Of a stretch of DNA of 64,000 nucleotides, positions 48,605-60,739 are shown in pieces (the first letter of the stretch is position 1; each line of letters opens with the position of its first letter). The translations under genes were made by a program, and so were the position numbers. The stretch comes from Adiantum capillus-veneris (taxonomy: Eukaryota > Streptophyta > Polypodiopsida > Polypodiales > Pteridaceae), in contig CM043959.1 of the NCBI GenBank assembly GCA_014529385.2, positions 64,863,753 to 64,927,752 of the forward strand. Direction: 5' to 3'. A model generated the notes under the pieces. It saw only the letters and a program-made list of their open reading frames with translations, ran no database searches and had not been told where the DNA came from.

Positions 48605-51361
48605 ATGGTGGGACTCTGTGTCTCCGATAAAGATATGGATGAACTGTGCTGGTACAAGGCTGCCAGCCTTACGGCGCTTGATCCTCCCTTTTCCTGTTTG
48701 AAAAATACATCACAGAAACAAAGTCTTCTTCCAAAGCTTCAATGCCCACATTATTTCACAATACCTGCATTAAATGAGCTTGGAGCTTTGGAATGTGCAC
48801 AACCGGGCTTTTGCAGCAGGATCAATGGATTTGTGATCGGACACAAGGGTTATGGATCCATTAAGTTTTTAGGAGAGACAGATGTGCGATGGCTGGATCT
48901 TGATAGCATTGTATGTTTTAGACATCAGGAGGTGATTGTTTACCCTAACGAAAACACCAAACCTTGTATTGGGTACGGTCTCAATAAACCTGCAGAGGTT
49001 ACTTTACTTAGAGTTCAGTGCAAAAGCAAGGTGACCGGGGAACTTATCTATAATGGTCCAGAATTGGAGAGCTTTATAGAAACTTTGAAAAGAAAAATAG
49101 AAGCTCAAGGGGCAAAGTTTATATCCTACAACATCTGCAAACAGGAATGGAGGTTCCAGGTCGAGCATTTCAGTAGGTTTGCTCTTGATGATTCTGATGA
49201 TGATGACGAGCCCATGGATGATACCAACGCTCCACCAAGCAATGCTGAAGCTGTGCATGATGCCATGCCAGCTGATTTGGATAAAAGTTCAGGAAAAGTT
49301 GTTCTTTGGCAATCCGAAAGGTTGGAGGATGGCTCAGAGGAGATAGAAGCAGAAGCTTCTCCAATGCAGGACTTACGTTATGGTGGCCCTCAAAGTGCAC
49401 TAGCTCACTCACTCCCTCAACATCTAAGGCTCGATCCTCTGAAGATGCAGCAGATGAAAATGCTGTTTTTCTCTTCTGAAGAGGAGGCTGACATCCCTGC
49501 TTTGCCAAAGTTTTCTGAAAGGGTTTCATTCAAGCCAAGAAGTAAGGGTAGAAGTCCTGGGACACCCGCTGCTGTTGGCTTAACGAGCAGTCCTGGTTGG
49601 AAAAAAGATCAACCTTTATCTAGGGAGGAGTCTCCCAAATCAGTTATTTTTTCAAAGCACATCATGAAAATCAGTCCACAAGCTTCTTGGAAACATACGT
49701 CAAGTCACTCCCCAAGCCCTAAAGGCAGACATTTGAGTTTGCAATCAGAGCAGGAAGGCTCACTGATCAATCATTCCAGAATGTTGTTGTCAATAGAGAG
49801 AAAAAATGAGATGTCTGCCTTGAAGAAGCCCAAAATTGGGTTTGAAATTAACTTGGATTCAACATCTTGTATGTATGGGCGATCTGGAGATATTGTGGAT
49901 GCTGCACTGTTTTTAGGGCGCTCCTTTCGTGTGGGTTGGGGCCCACATGGACTCTTGGTTCATTCAGGAAATCCAGTTGGAGTAGAGGGACTGACGATGT
50001 CCTCAATGGTACAAGTAGAAAAGGTAGCTTTAGATGCTTGTGTAAGGGATAATGAAGGGAAGGTTAGGGACGAGTTGATTGAACTGCAATTTCTCTCTCC
50101 TCTAAACCTTCATATGTCTCTGAGCAGGGTTGTAAACGGGATGGATGACCAATCAGCTAAAATCAAATTACGTTTTGTTCAATGTAACAGAGTCGAACTT
50201 CTGGGTCTATGTGACAAGTATGAAGATCTTCTTGTTAAACAACATGCTGTAGAAGGCTTGTCTTCTTCTCAACTCCTTGTGTTACGTCATCAAGTCATGG
50301 CATGGCACCTATTGAGTGTGCTTTTTTCAGAAAAGTCTGTAAACGAAGAACACAAAGTGCAAGATGATGAAGACCTAGAGACGCTTGATGATGTCAAAGC
50401 CTTTAGTCCAGGTTTAGAGCCAGGAGTAGCTGCTTTAGTCAGGAGAGCAGATTTTAGCAGGTGGCTTCAAGACAGTGTTAGGCTTGCTATTCAGGACGAA
50501 ATGAGAGATTTAGATGCTAAAGACCACTTGAAGGTGCTGTTTTCTCACTTGACAGGTAGGCAGTTAGATGAAGGAGTTCAACTGGCAGCATTGCAAGGGA
50601 ATGTTCGCTTGGCTTGCTTAGTAAGTCAAGGAGGAAGCTCCATGGCTACCCGTAGAGACATTGCTTGTCAGCTGGATGTCTGGGAGAAAGAAGGTCTAGA
50701 TTTCAGCTTGATAGAGAGGGACATGATCCTGATATACAAGCTGCTTTCCGGGGACATCGAAGGAGCATTGGAAGACCGTTCAATCGATTGGAAACGCTTT
50801 CTGGGACTGCTTATGTGGTATCATCTTGCTCCTAACACACATATCCCAGACATTATTAAGGCTTACAGTTTCCTCATCGAACAAGGTGCGGCACCATTAC
50901 CAGTTCCGATGTATGTAGAAGAAGGGGCCTCTTCAAGTGTACATGGATCAGCTCTGTATGACACAGCTTATTACTTAATGCTTCTACATGCAAGTCAGGG
51001 GCAAAATGTTGTAGATGTTTCAAGGATGTTTTCTTCCTCTTCATCAACATACGATCCTTTGGATCACAGGATGGCTTGGCTTCAGCATACCATTCTTGAA
51101 TCTATAAAAGTTCTTGCACCTACACAGCTGCATATTTTGGACATGAATTTTGTATCCCAACTGCTTTCTGTTGGTGAGTGCCACTGGGCTCTGTATGTTG
51201 CCCTCCACATGCCTCCAACTGTTGACTATCCCAGTTTGCATGAGAAGGTCGTGAAAGAGATTTTGAATCAGTATTGTGAAGTGTGGAGTACAAATGAGAT
51301 TCAGCAAGCATTTATTGAAAAGGAGCTCGGTGTACCTGCAGAATGGCTGCATGAGGCATTG
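48605..51361 (+). CDS. NUP96: NUP96 / MOS3 / SAR3-type nucleoporin (partial, 3' exons not in view)
   Basis: Scaffold nucleoporin of the Nup107-160 outer-ring complex, needed for mRNA export and linked in plants to auxin and immune signalling. One long exon gives 919 residues from ATG 48,605. Residues about 60-200 are the nucleoporin autopeptidase fold (GYGSIKFLGETDVRWLDL..., KPAEVTLL, FISYNICKQEWRFQVEHFS). The His-Phe-Ser cleavage triad is residues 188-190, with Ser at 49,172-49,174. An acidic linker (DDSDDDDEPMDD) follows. DAALFLGRSFRVGWGPHG near residue 430 is typical of plant NUP96, and the alpha-solenoid Nup96 domain runs from about residue 600. Reading ends at a donor (CATTG|GTAGTT, 51,362) after EWLHEAL; the frame beyond looks intronic. 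The C-terminal 100 or so residues of the family are not found, and gypsy elements begin by 51,900. Either the last intron is enlarged by retroelements or the gene is truncated. No internal stops. Confidence 0.88.
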
Positions 51362-51899
51362 GTAGTTCTCTCTTCCTTATCCTTTTGCTTGGTATTTTTT
51401 TCAGTAAAAGTTGTACTTCTGTGCTTTATTTACGTTGGTGCTTTATAAGTTTTGCATAATAATTGTTCTTACAAAGTTACCAAAGGTTAAATGGGAAGTA
51501 ACTAGTTCAACAAATGTTTATTGTTTGTGTATGCAACATTTTGATGTAGGTTGCATGCTGATTTGTAAGCTCCACGAATTCATTTCTTTGTAATATTTTC
51601 TCGGCTAAGGGAAGTTATTTCATTTCTATGCTGGCTCTCTTTGTCATCAGCTAATGACCGAAGAATAACTAATACACCTATTTGAGGGTGGGAATCAATA
51701 GAAGGCAAGTTATTTTATTTCTATGCTGGCTCTCGGTTATCAGCTAATGACCAAAGAGTAACTAATACACCTATCGTACACCTCGCAAGTGGGTGGGGTT
51801 TAAGAAATTCTTTTCATCTCTATGGTTACACCAAAGTACGAAGCAAAGGTTTGACTGCTTGGAATAAGTTTCAGATGATAGAAGATGATACACTTTATA
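51362..51899 (+). other. Presumed intron or 3' flank of the NUP96-like gene
   Basis: Starts with a usable donor. AT-rich, with a diverged direct repeat (TTATTTCATTTCTATGCTGGCTCTC near 51,615 and TTATTTTATTTCTATGCTGGCTCTC near 51,712, given here as pieces of a longer repeat of about 80 bases). No further NUP96 exon was recognised. Confidence 0.5.
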
Positions 51900-52092
51900 T
51901 ATCTAAGGATCTTGTATGATGTGTATTGATTACAGGGCTCTTAATAAGACTACGATCTAGAGTAGGTTTCCAATACCCAAGGTCAATGATGTACTTGATG
52001 GATTACAATGTTCTACTTGTTTCAGTAGAACATCAATCTTTAAAAGTGGCTATCATTAGATCATGATTGCTCTTGGAGATGACTTTCAGCAT
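51900..52092 (+). pseudogene. Ty3/gypsy reverse transcriptase scrap
   Basis: Plus-strand MCIDYRALNKTTI...FPIPKVNDVLDGLQCSTCFS...KSGYHQI (in pieces, with one stop and a frame change) is the palm region of a gypsy RT. It ends at the border of the minus-strand gypsy-1 remnant near 52,092. It could be the far side of an older plus-strand gypsy that later insertions split. Confidence 0.75.
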
Positions 52093-54467
52093 TGGCATCA
52101 GGCATTTGACTGATCGAGCGAGTCAAAAGTGATTGGAACGGACGGCCAAAAGTTGCCTCATACGGAGTTCGACCAATGGCAGAAGAAAAAGAGTCATTCA
52201 GAATAGCCTAGATCAATGAGAGATAGAGCTCCCACTGAGACTGCCGTTCATGCACTTATGACTTTAAAACATCAAAAGGCAATTGATTGTAAATCTCTAT
52301 TTGACCATCTGACTGTGGACGAAAAGCCGATGAAAAATTCAACTTAGTGCCAAAATTTTCAAAGAGTGCGCGCCAAAAATTGGACGTGAACTTAACATCC
52401 CTATCTGAAACAATTGATTTTGGCAAACCAGAGAGGGGGTACCAATGTTTAATGAACAACCATGCTACATCTTGTGCAGTAACTGTGGCTTTACAAAGTA
52501 TCAACATGCAAAACTTGCTGAAACAATCGACAATTGTCAAACATTGAGTGCTCCTTAAATGCAAACTTGGTGGAAGGTTAGTCACAAAATCCATGGAAAT
52601 ATCTTGAAAAGGTCCATCGGGAATAGGCAGTGGAAGCAAGGCCTTGTTGCTTACCCCGAGGAGCTTTTACCTTTTGACATATAGTGCATTGTGTGACATA
52701 ACGAAACACATCCTTTCGCATTTTAGGCCAATAAAAGAATCTTTCTATTTTTTCCAAAGTGGTGTTCATTCCCCTGTGCCCACCCGTGAGAGAATCATGT
52801 GCATCATGTAATATGGTTGGTCTGAGAGAGGGCAACACACATAAACGTTGACGAAAAAACAACAAACCATCACAAATGAGATAGTTGCTTGGCCCTTGGG
52901 AAGGAAGAGCCTGCAACCAATGCTTACCAAACTCGGAATCCGCATATTGATTCTTCATGCTCTCGAAAGACACACCCGGAATAGAAAAAGTGGATCATTC
53001 AAGAGCCAAAATCTGTCCTTTGCGACTCAACGCATCTGCAACAACAGGGTTAGATTTTCCAGGCACATACTCAATCAAACCTCCAAAGTGCTCAAAAAAT
53101 TGTGACCACGGTGCCTGGCGATCACTCCAATGTGCACTAGGCATAGACTGGAGCCACTTGAAGGCTTGATGATTTGTGCAAACTGTAAACTCTCTTCCAT
53201 AAAGAAAATGCTTCCAATGCTTAAGAGAGTGAATGACAGACAAAAGTTCTTTATCATAAATTGAATAATTCTTTTCCGCACTATTGAGCTTCCGGCTAAG
53301 GAAAGCTACAGGACGACCATGCTGCTGAAGCATAGCGCCTATGGCGACATTGCTCGCATCCGTCCATACCTCAAAGGGATCATCCCAAGAGGCAAGGATA
53401 AGACACGGTGCTTCTGTCACCGCAACCTTGAGAGTTGCGAAAGTCTCAATGGCTGCTTCGGGCAAGTCTATGCACTGACGGCGAGTCTTTACCCCTTTCA
53501 AAACATCAGTCATAGGTGCAGCAATGCGTGCAAAATTCTCTATGTGCGAACTATATGCTTGACATAAACCAAGAAAAGAACGCACATCATATGCAGTTTT
53601 ATGCAAATCCTAATTATGAACCTGTTCCACCTTCGCGGGATCTAGCTTGACGCCGTCTGCAGAAATGATATAACCCAAATAAGTGACTTCAGTAAGGAAA
53701 AATTCAGACTTCTTAGCTACAATGTACAACTGACATTCATTCAAACGGGTTAGTACCCTTTCGACATTCCTTTCGTGTTGTTCCCATGATGCATAAAAAA
53801 TGAGAATGTCATCCAAAAAGATAAACACACATATACCGACCATGTCGCCGAAACGACCTACCATGTGACGATAAAATGTACCCACAGCACCTGTCAATCC
53901 AAAAGGCATAACAATATACTCCCATTGCCCTCGCTCAGTGCGAAAAGAGGTCTTGAAGATGTCGCCTTTGAATACCCGTACCTGATGGTATCTACTCTTG
54001 AGATCGACCTTGCTGAAAACCTTTGCCCCATTGAGCCTATCAAGGATATACTCAATGCGAGGCATCGGAAACTTGTTCTTGACGGTCATCTTGTTCAATG
54101 CCTTGTAATTAACACACAAACGAGACGAACCATCCTTCTTGCGAACAAACAAAATAGAAGCAGCAAAAGGACTTACACTAGGATGTATGAATCCTGTAGC
54201 CACCACCTCCGTGAGTTGTCGCTCTAACTCTTCCTCCTGTGTCTTGTTCAAACGGTAGGGAGCCTTACTGACAAGCTGTGTCCCCTCCATAAGCTCGATG
54301 CGATGATCCTCCGGCCGCTCAGGTGGGAGACGGGGTGGAAGATCATCCTGCAAAAAGAGATGCTTAAAACTTGGTGAACAAATCTGAATACTTAGTTGGA
54401 GCCTGAATGCTCTGGGAAACTGGAGAAGCATAGATGAATGCTGCTTGTGCTTCTCGTCGTAATTCAC
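52093..54467 (-). pseudogene. gypsy-1 pol: RT, RNase H, integrase
   Basis: The RT frame opens above 54,300 with KHLFLQDDLPPRLP, followed by YKALNKMTVKNKFPMPRI, SKVDLKSRYHQV and the catalytic FLDDILIF (about 53,820). RNase H (TDASNVAIGAML, SIYDKELLSV, CTNHQAFKWL) and integrase (H2C2-type GGHRGMNTTLEKI...CTICQKVK, then SMDFV, SDRDVKF, QSDGQIE) follow in the same frame, interrupted by single nonsense codons at about 53,608 (after QVHN) and about 52,993 (after LALE). A frameshift lies near 52,600. The end is truncated at about 52,093. Relatively few lesions suggest moderate age. Confidence 0.9.
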
Positions 54468-56248
54468 GCTTTACCTGCACATGAGAAATGAGAGGCAAAG
54501 AATGCAAGCCCTCCTCAGCACGAATGATGAGGGGAGAGTTAGTTTTGGCATTTAATGTGAGAGTGTTAGCCTCCCAATGAATGAAAGGGTTATGCTCACG
54601 AAACCATCTTATGCCCAAAAGCATATCACATCCTGAGAGAGGAGTCACAACAAATTTCCTACGGAAAGCAGCTTGTTGAACGGTAAACATCACATCAAAG
54701 CACTCTTTTGTGATCATACCAGGAGCGAAGCCAGAAACCTCGAGAGGAGATTTTTGACTAACCTCTAGGCGGGCTCTCTCAACAAGAGAGGCACTAATCA
54801 TATCACACATATTGCTTGGATCAAACAACATGATAAAACGCTGACCCTTTACATGACCATAACACTTCATGAGAGACTCATCAATGTGTGATTCAGAGAC
54901 ATGAGAAGATTCAGCTTGGTTCATTAAAGTGCTTGTGGTTGTTGTGGGTGCCTTTGGTTCCTTAGGTGGGGTTGTCTTAGGACAAACCTTCTTAATATGA
55001 CCCTTGACATGACATTGATAACATCTACCTTCTTTAGTATAAATCACTTGTTCTTTAGCCGTGATATAACCTCCTATAATTCCTTGTGCAGCTTTTTCAT
55101 ATGGGGTTAGCTTAGGTTTTGCAGGTGCTTTAGTTTACCCTTAGATTCATTGTTAGAGTTCTTTTCCGAAGAATTAGAGGAAGATGGGTTAGAAGAGTTA
55201 CCATTCTTATCATTCTTACCGTTCTTACCATTCTGCGTATTTTATGAATTCTGAGGGGTTCCTTGAGAAGTCTTGTTTTCCTTAGGCTTCCCCTTGTTGT
55301 GCTTCATCTCTTGGGCGAGAGCAATCGCTACCGCCTTGTTGAGATTGATTGGATCAAGTACCTCCACATCATACTTGTATACTCGTCCAATCCATAAAGG
55401 AATGCCTCCTTGCGCTCCGCATCCGATTTGCGTAATTGAGTGCCGAGCTGCAAAACACGATTAGAGAAAGATATAACCGGCATACCATTTTGCTTGAGAG
55501 CGCGCCAATTGTCCTTCAATCGTGCGAGGTACTGAGGTGGCATAAACCGCGCCTTGAGCTTGTCTTGGAAATCAGCCCAACTAAAGGAAAGGGGCGTGAA
55601 TTCGTCGGCTTCCTCTAGGTGAGCGGCTAACTGTGCCTCTTGCCATGTGTGGTACCAATTGATGGCATCACCGGCAAGGTACATAGCTGCCGTCAAAACC
55701 TTGCTATTCCCTGTCTTCTTAGTTGTCGCAAAATAAGCATTAAATTGATGCAACCAAGAATAAATAACCGCAGCATCCATCTTACCATCATACTTATTGA
55801 AAGTCAACTTCTTTGTGACTGGGTTGTTGGAGTCCGCATCCCGGCTTGCGCCACTCAAGGAACTACCAACTTCTTTGGCTGGTTCGGACTTCGAGGCAAG
55901 AACTTGTCGAACCAATTCTTGAGTGCGAAGGTCCCTTTGAATCTCTCGATCGGCCCCGAAGGCCGCTCGTCTTGCTTCGGCTTCCAAGCGCATTTGCTCA
56001 CGCTCATCCTCTATAGCCGCTTTTCTGTCTGCTTTTCTTTCTTTGCGTTCATCGCGCTCACGTTCTTTGTCCATGCGAGTCGCTTCTTGTCGTGTCATCA
56101 TGTCCAACATCGACTTGACGATCGCCTCCATAGGATTTGGTACAACTCGTGGCGTAGATGGAGAAGGAAGAGGGTTGGAAAAACCACCCGGTGGGAAAAA
56201 TTCTTTGTCGCCTCGCTCATGCTCATCACCTGTATGTGAAGTATCCAT
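54364..56248 (-). pseudogene. gypsy-1 gag and protease
   Basis: The ATG at 56,248 opens MDTSHTGDEHERGDKE. A charged coiled coil (RQEATRMDKERERDERKERK...) follows, then the retrotransposon gag domain (AMYLAGDAINWYHTW...WADFQDKLKARFMP). The frame breaks near 55,330. A second frame (55,047-54,364) has a zinc knuckle, CYQCHVKGHIKKVC, and a protease-like segment. At the protease active-site position it reads MLFDPSNMCDM instead of the D-S/T-G triad, so the protease looks altered. A frameshift at about 54,365 separates it from RT. Confidence 0.88.
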
Positions 56249-56693
56249 TCCGCTTCGGGTGATGACGATGCACTATGATCTTTGGTACTTAAGTTCACGA
56301 GAAACTTGGGTTTTTGCGGGTCTTGGGTTCTTGGGTTCTTGAGGGTCTTCTTTTGCTTGCAATCTGTGTTAGAGAAGGATCTTCTCTTCACCCGAGTTCT
56401 GCTCTTTCCCGCGGGCGCACCCCTTGGCGGCCTTGCGCTCACACCAAGGTTGCTTTTTCCCACCCCACGTCGATTGGCCGGCCGCTAAGTGCACGATCCG
56501 CTCTCAATGAGTGAAAAGAGACACAAGGGGAGGCTGGACAAGCCCTTCTTTCCTGGGATTCCTGTCACTCTTCAAAAACACGATTAGGAATCGACATGCC
56601 CAAGCGAACTTGGGTTCGTGCGACCGCAACAAGGAAAAAAAAATCTTGTGATTCTTGTGGTTCTTTCCTTCAGTGATACAGAACACTGCCAAA

Positions 56694-56706
56694 GCTCTGA
56701 TACCAA
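56694..56706 (-). other. gypsy-1 primer-binding site
   Basis: TTGGTATCAGAGC on the minus strand immediately after the LTR end; initiator tRNA-Met type. Confidence 0.9.
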
Positions 56707-57926
56707 TGCAAGGTGCAGCGGAATGAATGTTGTACTTTTCTCAAGATGAGTGCTCCATAATGTGCTCAAAGTTCCTTTTGTTCTTAGGGAAGGGAGAGCC
56801 TTTCGTTCTTAATGAGAGAGTGCAATGATCACTAACAAAGTGAATGGACACTATGCATGAAAGTGTATGAGACTGAGAGATAGAGAGAGAAGAGAATACG
56901 ACACCAGAGTCGTTTGTAAAACCCTCCTCCGAAGGGCCCACTCGTTGGCGAGAGTGGTCTACTATTGATTGCACAAACTGGTACAAAGTGGATGCATGCG
57001 ACTGATCCAAGTCTAGGCTAGGTCGATGTCGACGACAGGGATGACGAGACCGATCTAAGGGCTGAAAATGAGTGCTCTTGTCCCGCTGTCCAAAAACGCC
57101 GGAGGCTGAAATCTGCTGCTGCTGAAAAACGCTGTTTTGCTGCCCATAAAAACACTGATTTGCAGCTGTGAAAGGACTCCAAAAAAACGCTGGTTTGGCT
57201 GATCTGGTATGGCTGAATCCTTGATGATTAGGTCGCTGATTTGCTGCTGTATACTGCTGAAATCGCTAGGCAAAGAGCGGTAACTGCCTGCTGAAAATGC
57301 TAGGTATTGTAGTCCTTTGGCGATGAAGTCCTGCTGATGGAAATGCTAGCAAAAGGGGGGGGGGGGGGGGGGATTTGTGGCGATGGATCCCTGCTGAAAA
57401 CGCTAGGTTGAGGTTGATGATGGCGATGAGCATTTGCTGAAAAACGCCAGCAAAGGGAAAGTCTTGCTTGAGAGTGAATCGCCCAAGGGTTGGTCTTGCT
57501 GAGAGAGAGGGGAACCTGCTGTCGGTGGCCTGTGTGCTGCCGGTGGCGTGTGTTCTCCTTGCTCTTCTGCCAAATAGTGCTAGCCTTGGTTTGCTTATAT
57601 ATTATCTTACCCAATTTGCCCTACTCAGTTCCCAAAAAAAGTCACTTAAAATAATAAGTGAAAAATGTCAAAGATAGGGAAAATAGGCTAAATGCACCGG
57701 AAAATTCCCTTGAAGGATTCTGATGGATTCTGACGGGAATGCTTATGATCATGCTGTGTGCAACCAGAGGGTATGCATCTACACTAAGTGCCTGGGCATG
57801 CACGGTCTGCGAATAGACTCACAAAAGTGCTAGAACACTTGCTAATCTAGATTGACTGGACTGACGGAACCCTTGTTATGAAGTAGCTTGTCCACGGACA
57901 CATAGGGTTGGATGTGTCACGTGACA
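56707..57926 (-). repeat. gypsy-1 5' LTR (about 1,220 bp)
   Basis: On the minus strand it starts TGTCACGTGACACATCCAAC and ends CGCTGCACCTTGCA. A TATA-like ATATATAAGCAAACC lies near 57,600. It carries a G-run of about 18 at 57,356-57,373 and many scattered CGCTAG/AACGC motifs. It corresponds end to end with the LTR at 62,652-63,877, though clearly diverged. Confidence 0.85.
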
Positions 57927-58138
57927 TTGCAAGATGCTATGTGGTGAAGTTCAAGAACTATCCACCTATGGATCGAAAGTGGATGGAAGAGCATGAACTG
58001 TCAGAGTCACCAAATGTATTGCAGCTTTACTTTGAGGTCTTTGGGTTACAGCCTACTTATGCCCCAACCCAACGTGTGCAAAGGAGGGATAATGATAGAG
58101 CTAGCACATCATATGTACATATAAATTCAGTGTAATAG
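57927..58138 (+). pseudogene. gypsy-2 chromodomain fragment (end of pol)
   Basis: Plus-strand frame DIARCYVVKFKNYPPMDRKWMEEHEL..., ending at a TAA near 58,135. VVKFKNYPPMDRKWMEE matches the YLVKWKGY...TWEP core of the integrase chromodomain of chromoviral gypsy elements, a domain that guides integration to marked chromatin. Everything upstream is replaced by the gypsy-1 LTR boundary at 57,926, so that element seems to have inserted into this pol gene. Confidence 0.72.
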
Positions 58139-58293
58139 ATGGAAATGACAAAAGTATGAAGGTCTCATTAAGTCATTTGTATCTATGTGTTACGACCTTT
58201 CTTGGGGATACATGCGATGATAAAAGAGTGCTAACAACACAAGATCATCAGTGGCATGTATTTATGGTATGCAATCGAGGACGTTTGCGATTT

Positions 58294-58306
58294 CAAGAGG
58301 GGGGTA
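58294..58306 (+). other. gypsy-2 polypurine tract
   Basis: CAAGAGGGGGGTA directly before TGTCATGAGG, the presumed start of the 3' LTR. It closely resembles the tract at 60,727-60,739 on the other strand. Confidence 0.6.
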
Positions 58307-60182
58307 TGTCATGAGGACGTGGCAACTGCTAACCTTAGTTGTTGGTTTCTTTCCAATGATTTTTGTTTAATTTTTGAGACCCTCTTTTTGAAGTTGCAAA
58401 TGGTCAGACATTGTATGGCCAATGTGAATGGTAGTTTCACCCGTAGTTTCACCCGTAGTTTCACCCGCAGACGGGAAGTTGGTCGGCACTGGAACTCGTA
58501 AAGTAAAAGGATGTCTAGGCTCAATTCAAGATCATGTAGGTCCCCCCGTCGCACTTAGCAAGTTGGTGGATACTAGGAAGTGAACTCAATAAAGGTACAA
58601 TGTCAAGGTGGGGTCACCAAAGCAAAGTACCCGATAGCTTGGTTACATTGCATTTTGGATGCGGTCCCAATGGGCATTGATGGTTAGATGACCAATGAGA
58701 GCCCAACGGAAGCATCCCCTAAAATTTAGGGAACTGCTATTTTGGGCCACGAAATCTGTTCGCGTCATTAGCTTCAGAATGACAAGGGGAACATTTTATT
58801 ACTCTGCTGTAAAGTCAATTGATGAACTAGTTGAGAGATTTTTAAGCAGGAAGCCCAATGTGGGGAAATTGCATGTATGAGTGCCAAGTGGCACTTTTTG
58901 GCCAATTTACCAAGTCTAGGAGAACAGAACTCGTAATTGACTTTTTGGAGCAGTTTTGGAGGCTGATAACTCTGATTTTCAGCCATTTCTCTCTATTTTT
59001 GAGCTTCCCATGACTTTACTTAGGTCCAAGGAGCTCATTTTCAGCATTGGAAGGCATCTGATGCATGTTTACAGGGCTGTTTTGCTGCGTTTTCAGCGAT
59101 ACACAGGTTTTGACAGCCATGGAAATCTTCCCCTTTTGCATCTATTTGTTCACAGATGCATTGCAGGTCAAGGGCAGAAGAGGGGGCGCTCGATTTATGC
59201 TGGGGGGATGCTTCATTGAGAACCTGTCATCACAGGTTAAGAGCTATGGAGTGCTTTCTTTCCCTCTCATGTACAATGTGGTGCTAGAAGCGATGCCTTG
59301 CACACTACACACTGCTCTCTCTCTCTCCCCCCTACGTGCAGTTATGTGATGCCCCACAAGAGGGCTCTTCATTTGATTGATGTACAGCTGTGTGGTTTCA
59401 TGCTTTTGTGCAGAGGCAAGAGGCTCCTTGAGCAAGAACATGGGTAGCTAGCTGCTACTCCAAAGCATGCACTGATGAGGGTCATAACCTCACCGTACAT
59501 GTGCGTTTTCAGCGTTGTGTATGCGTTGTAAATTGACTGTTTTTCAGCCATACGAACGCCGTAACTCTTGGGAATCGTGCCCCATTGGCAGAGGACAGTT
59601 AGGGGACTGTTTGGTCCTGAAAAGAGGACAAAAACCAGTAAATACAGCGTGCTGAATTTACCGTTTTTGGGCAGGAATCAGAGGGTATATGCCAGTGGAA
59701 GTGAGTTCTAGCAGGGGAATTGGTTTCACGCAAGTTTTGGGGCTGTTATGCTACCGAAATTTTGCCAAAACAGATGGTATCTAGCTGGATACAGGTGAAG
59801 GATTCCCAGGACTCTACTTTGTAATTTACCCTCTCAAAGTATAAAGAAGTACCGAAAGGGGCGCCAATTTTGGGGCCTATAGGTTGTCGGCGTCTGCTCG
59901 GAGCATTCTAGCTTCCGAGCTGTGTGTGTATTTAAGTGTTAATTCCCGTCGCAGGTTCCCTTTGCAAAGTACTCTCTTTCTTTGTGTGTCTAAAGTAAAG
60001 TAAAGTAAAGAATTTCGGGTGAAAGCCAAAGCCTACCGCCCTACGGACCGGTTTCATAAACCCTTTGATTTCTGCCCATAAACAGTAAATTTGTAATAGA
60101 CTTGGACACTCCAAGTCAAGAATCTATCACGACACCACAAGAAATCACTTCAAACAGTTCATAGTTCACAATTGATTCGACA
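58307..60182 (+). repeat. gypsy-2 3' LTR (about 1.9 kb, end provisional)
   Basis: Begins TGTCATGAGGACGTGG after the purine tract and probably ends near CAATTGATTCGACA (60,182). TATTTAAG near 59,931 fits a TATA box. It contains a tandem repeat at 58,431-58,471 (three AGTTTCACCCG units). The matching 5' LTR is not in the window, so the right border rests on the TGTC...GACA ends and the abutting gypsy-3 LTR. Confidence 0.45.
58431..58471. repeat. 12-bp tandem repeat, three copies
   Basis: AGTTTCACCCGT repeated three times with the last ending in CGC, inside the gypsy-2 LTR. Confidence 0.9.
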
Positions 60183-60183
60183 C

Positions 60184-60726
60184 TGGCCTGACGAAGTTCC
60201 GTGCCTAGAGATATTGGCTCCAAAGATTGGCGTCCCTTTCGGTATTTCTTTTTGTATTAATCTGTTGCAAAGTACAAGCAAGTGGGAGGCTCTCACTCTC
60301 TAGACTCTCCGTCTAGATGCTCTATAGAGTGGGAGGCTTGCCCACTTATTTAAAGAGTTTTACAAGGGATGCCAAAAGCAGAGCCCCAAAAGCTGAAAAT
60401 CAAAAGCTTACAAATAAAGCACTTCTTTTTGCTTTTTCTCTCTCAAGCCACTACTTGGCAAAAATAAAGCAATTAAGGATTCTCTCTCTCTCTCTCTTGC
60501 TAATATGCGTAGGAAAAGCAAGGCAAACAGTATAGCCAAAAAGCAGCTAGCTCTTCCGTACGCAATTCTGCCACGTCAGCAAGGCTGTACGGAATCCGTG
60601 AACTGCGTCGCAAAAGGCGGGCCTGTCCGTACGGTGTTGTGTCACGTGTCACTGCAGTCGACAGTTCAGCCAGCCCTAGCTAGAGTATGTGTGTACCAAG
60701 GGCAGCCATGTCACCAGTTTGTGACA
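60184..60726 (-). repeat. gypsy-3 3' LTR (about 543 bp, provisional)
   Basis: On the minus strand it begins TGTCACAAACTGGTGACATG right after the purine tract at 60,727-60,739. It has TTTAAATAAG near 60,345 and probably ends ...CTTCGTCAGGCCA at 60,184. No second copy lies in the window to confirm it. Confidence 0.45.
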
Positions 60727-60739
60727 TACCCCTCTCTTG
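60727..60739 (-). other. gypsy-3 polypurine tract
   Basis: CAAGAGAGGGGTA on the minus strand immediately before the LTR start TGTCAC. Confidence 0.6.

Larger units (their letters stand above)
52093..57926 (-). mobile_element. Ty3/gypsy retrotransposon (gypsy-1), 3' truncated
   Basis: Minus orientation: 5' LTR 56,707-57,926, primer site 56,694-56,706, gag, protease, RT, RNase H and integrase down to about 52,093. There the integrase C-terminus (GRTPYEATFGRPFQS) stops abruptly against the plus-strand RT scrap. The 3' LTR, and any C-terminal chromodomain, are missing. LTR and leader belong to the same family as the LTR at 62,652-63,877. Confidence 0.88.

Noticed and set aside
51362-51448. C-terminal 29 codons of the open frame as part of the NUP96-like protein
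   Set aside because: They follow a GTAGTT donor, are hydrophobic and low-complexity, and do not resemble the conserved continuation of the family.
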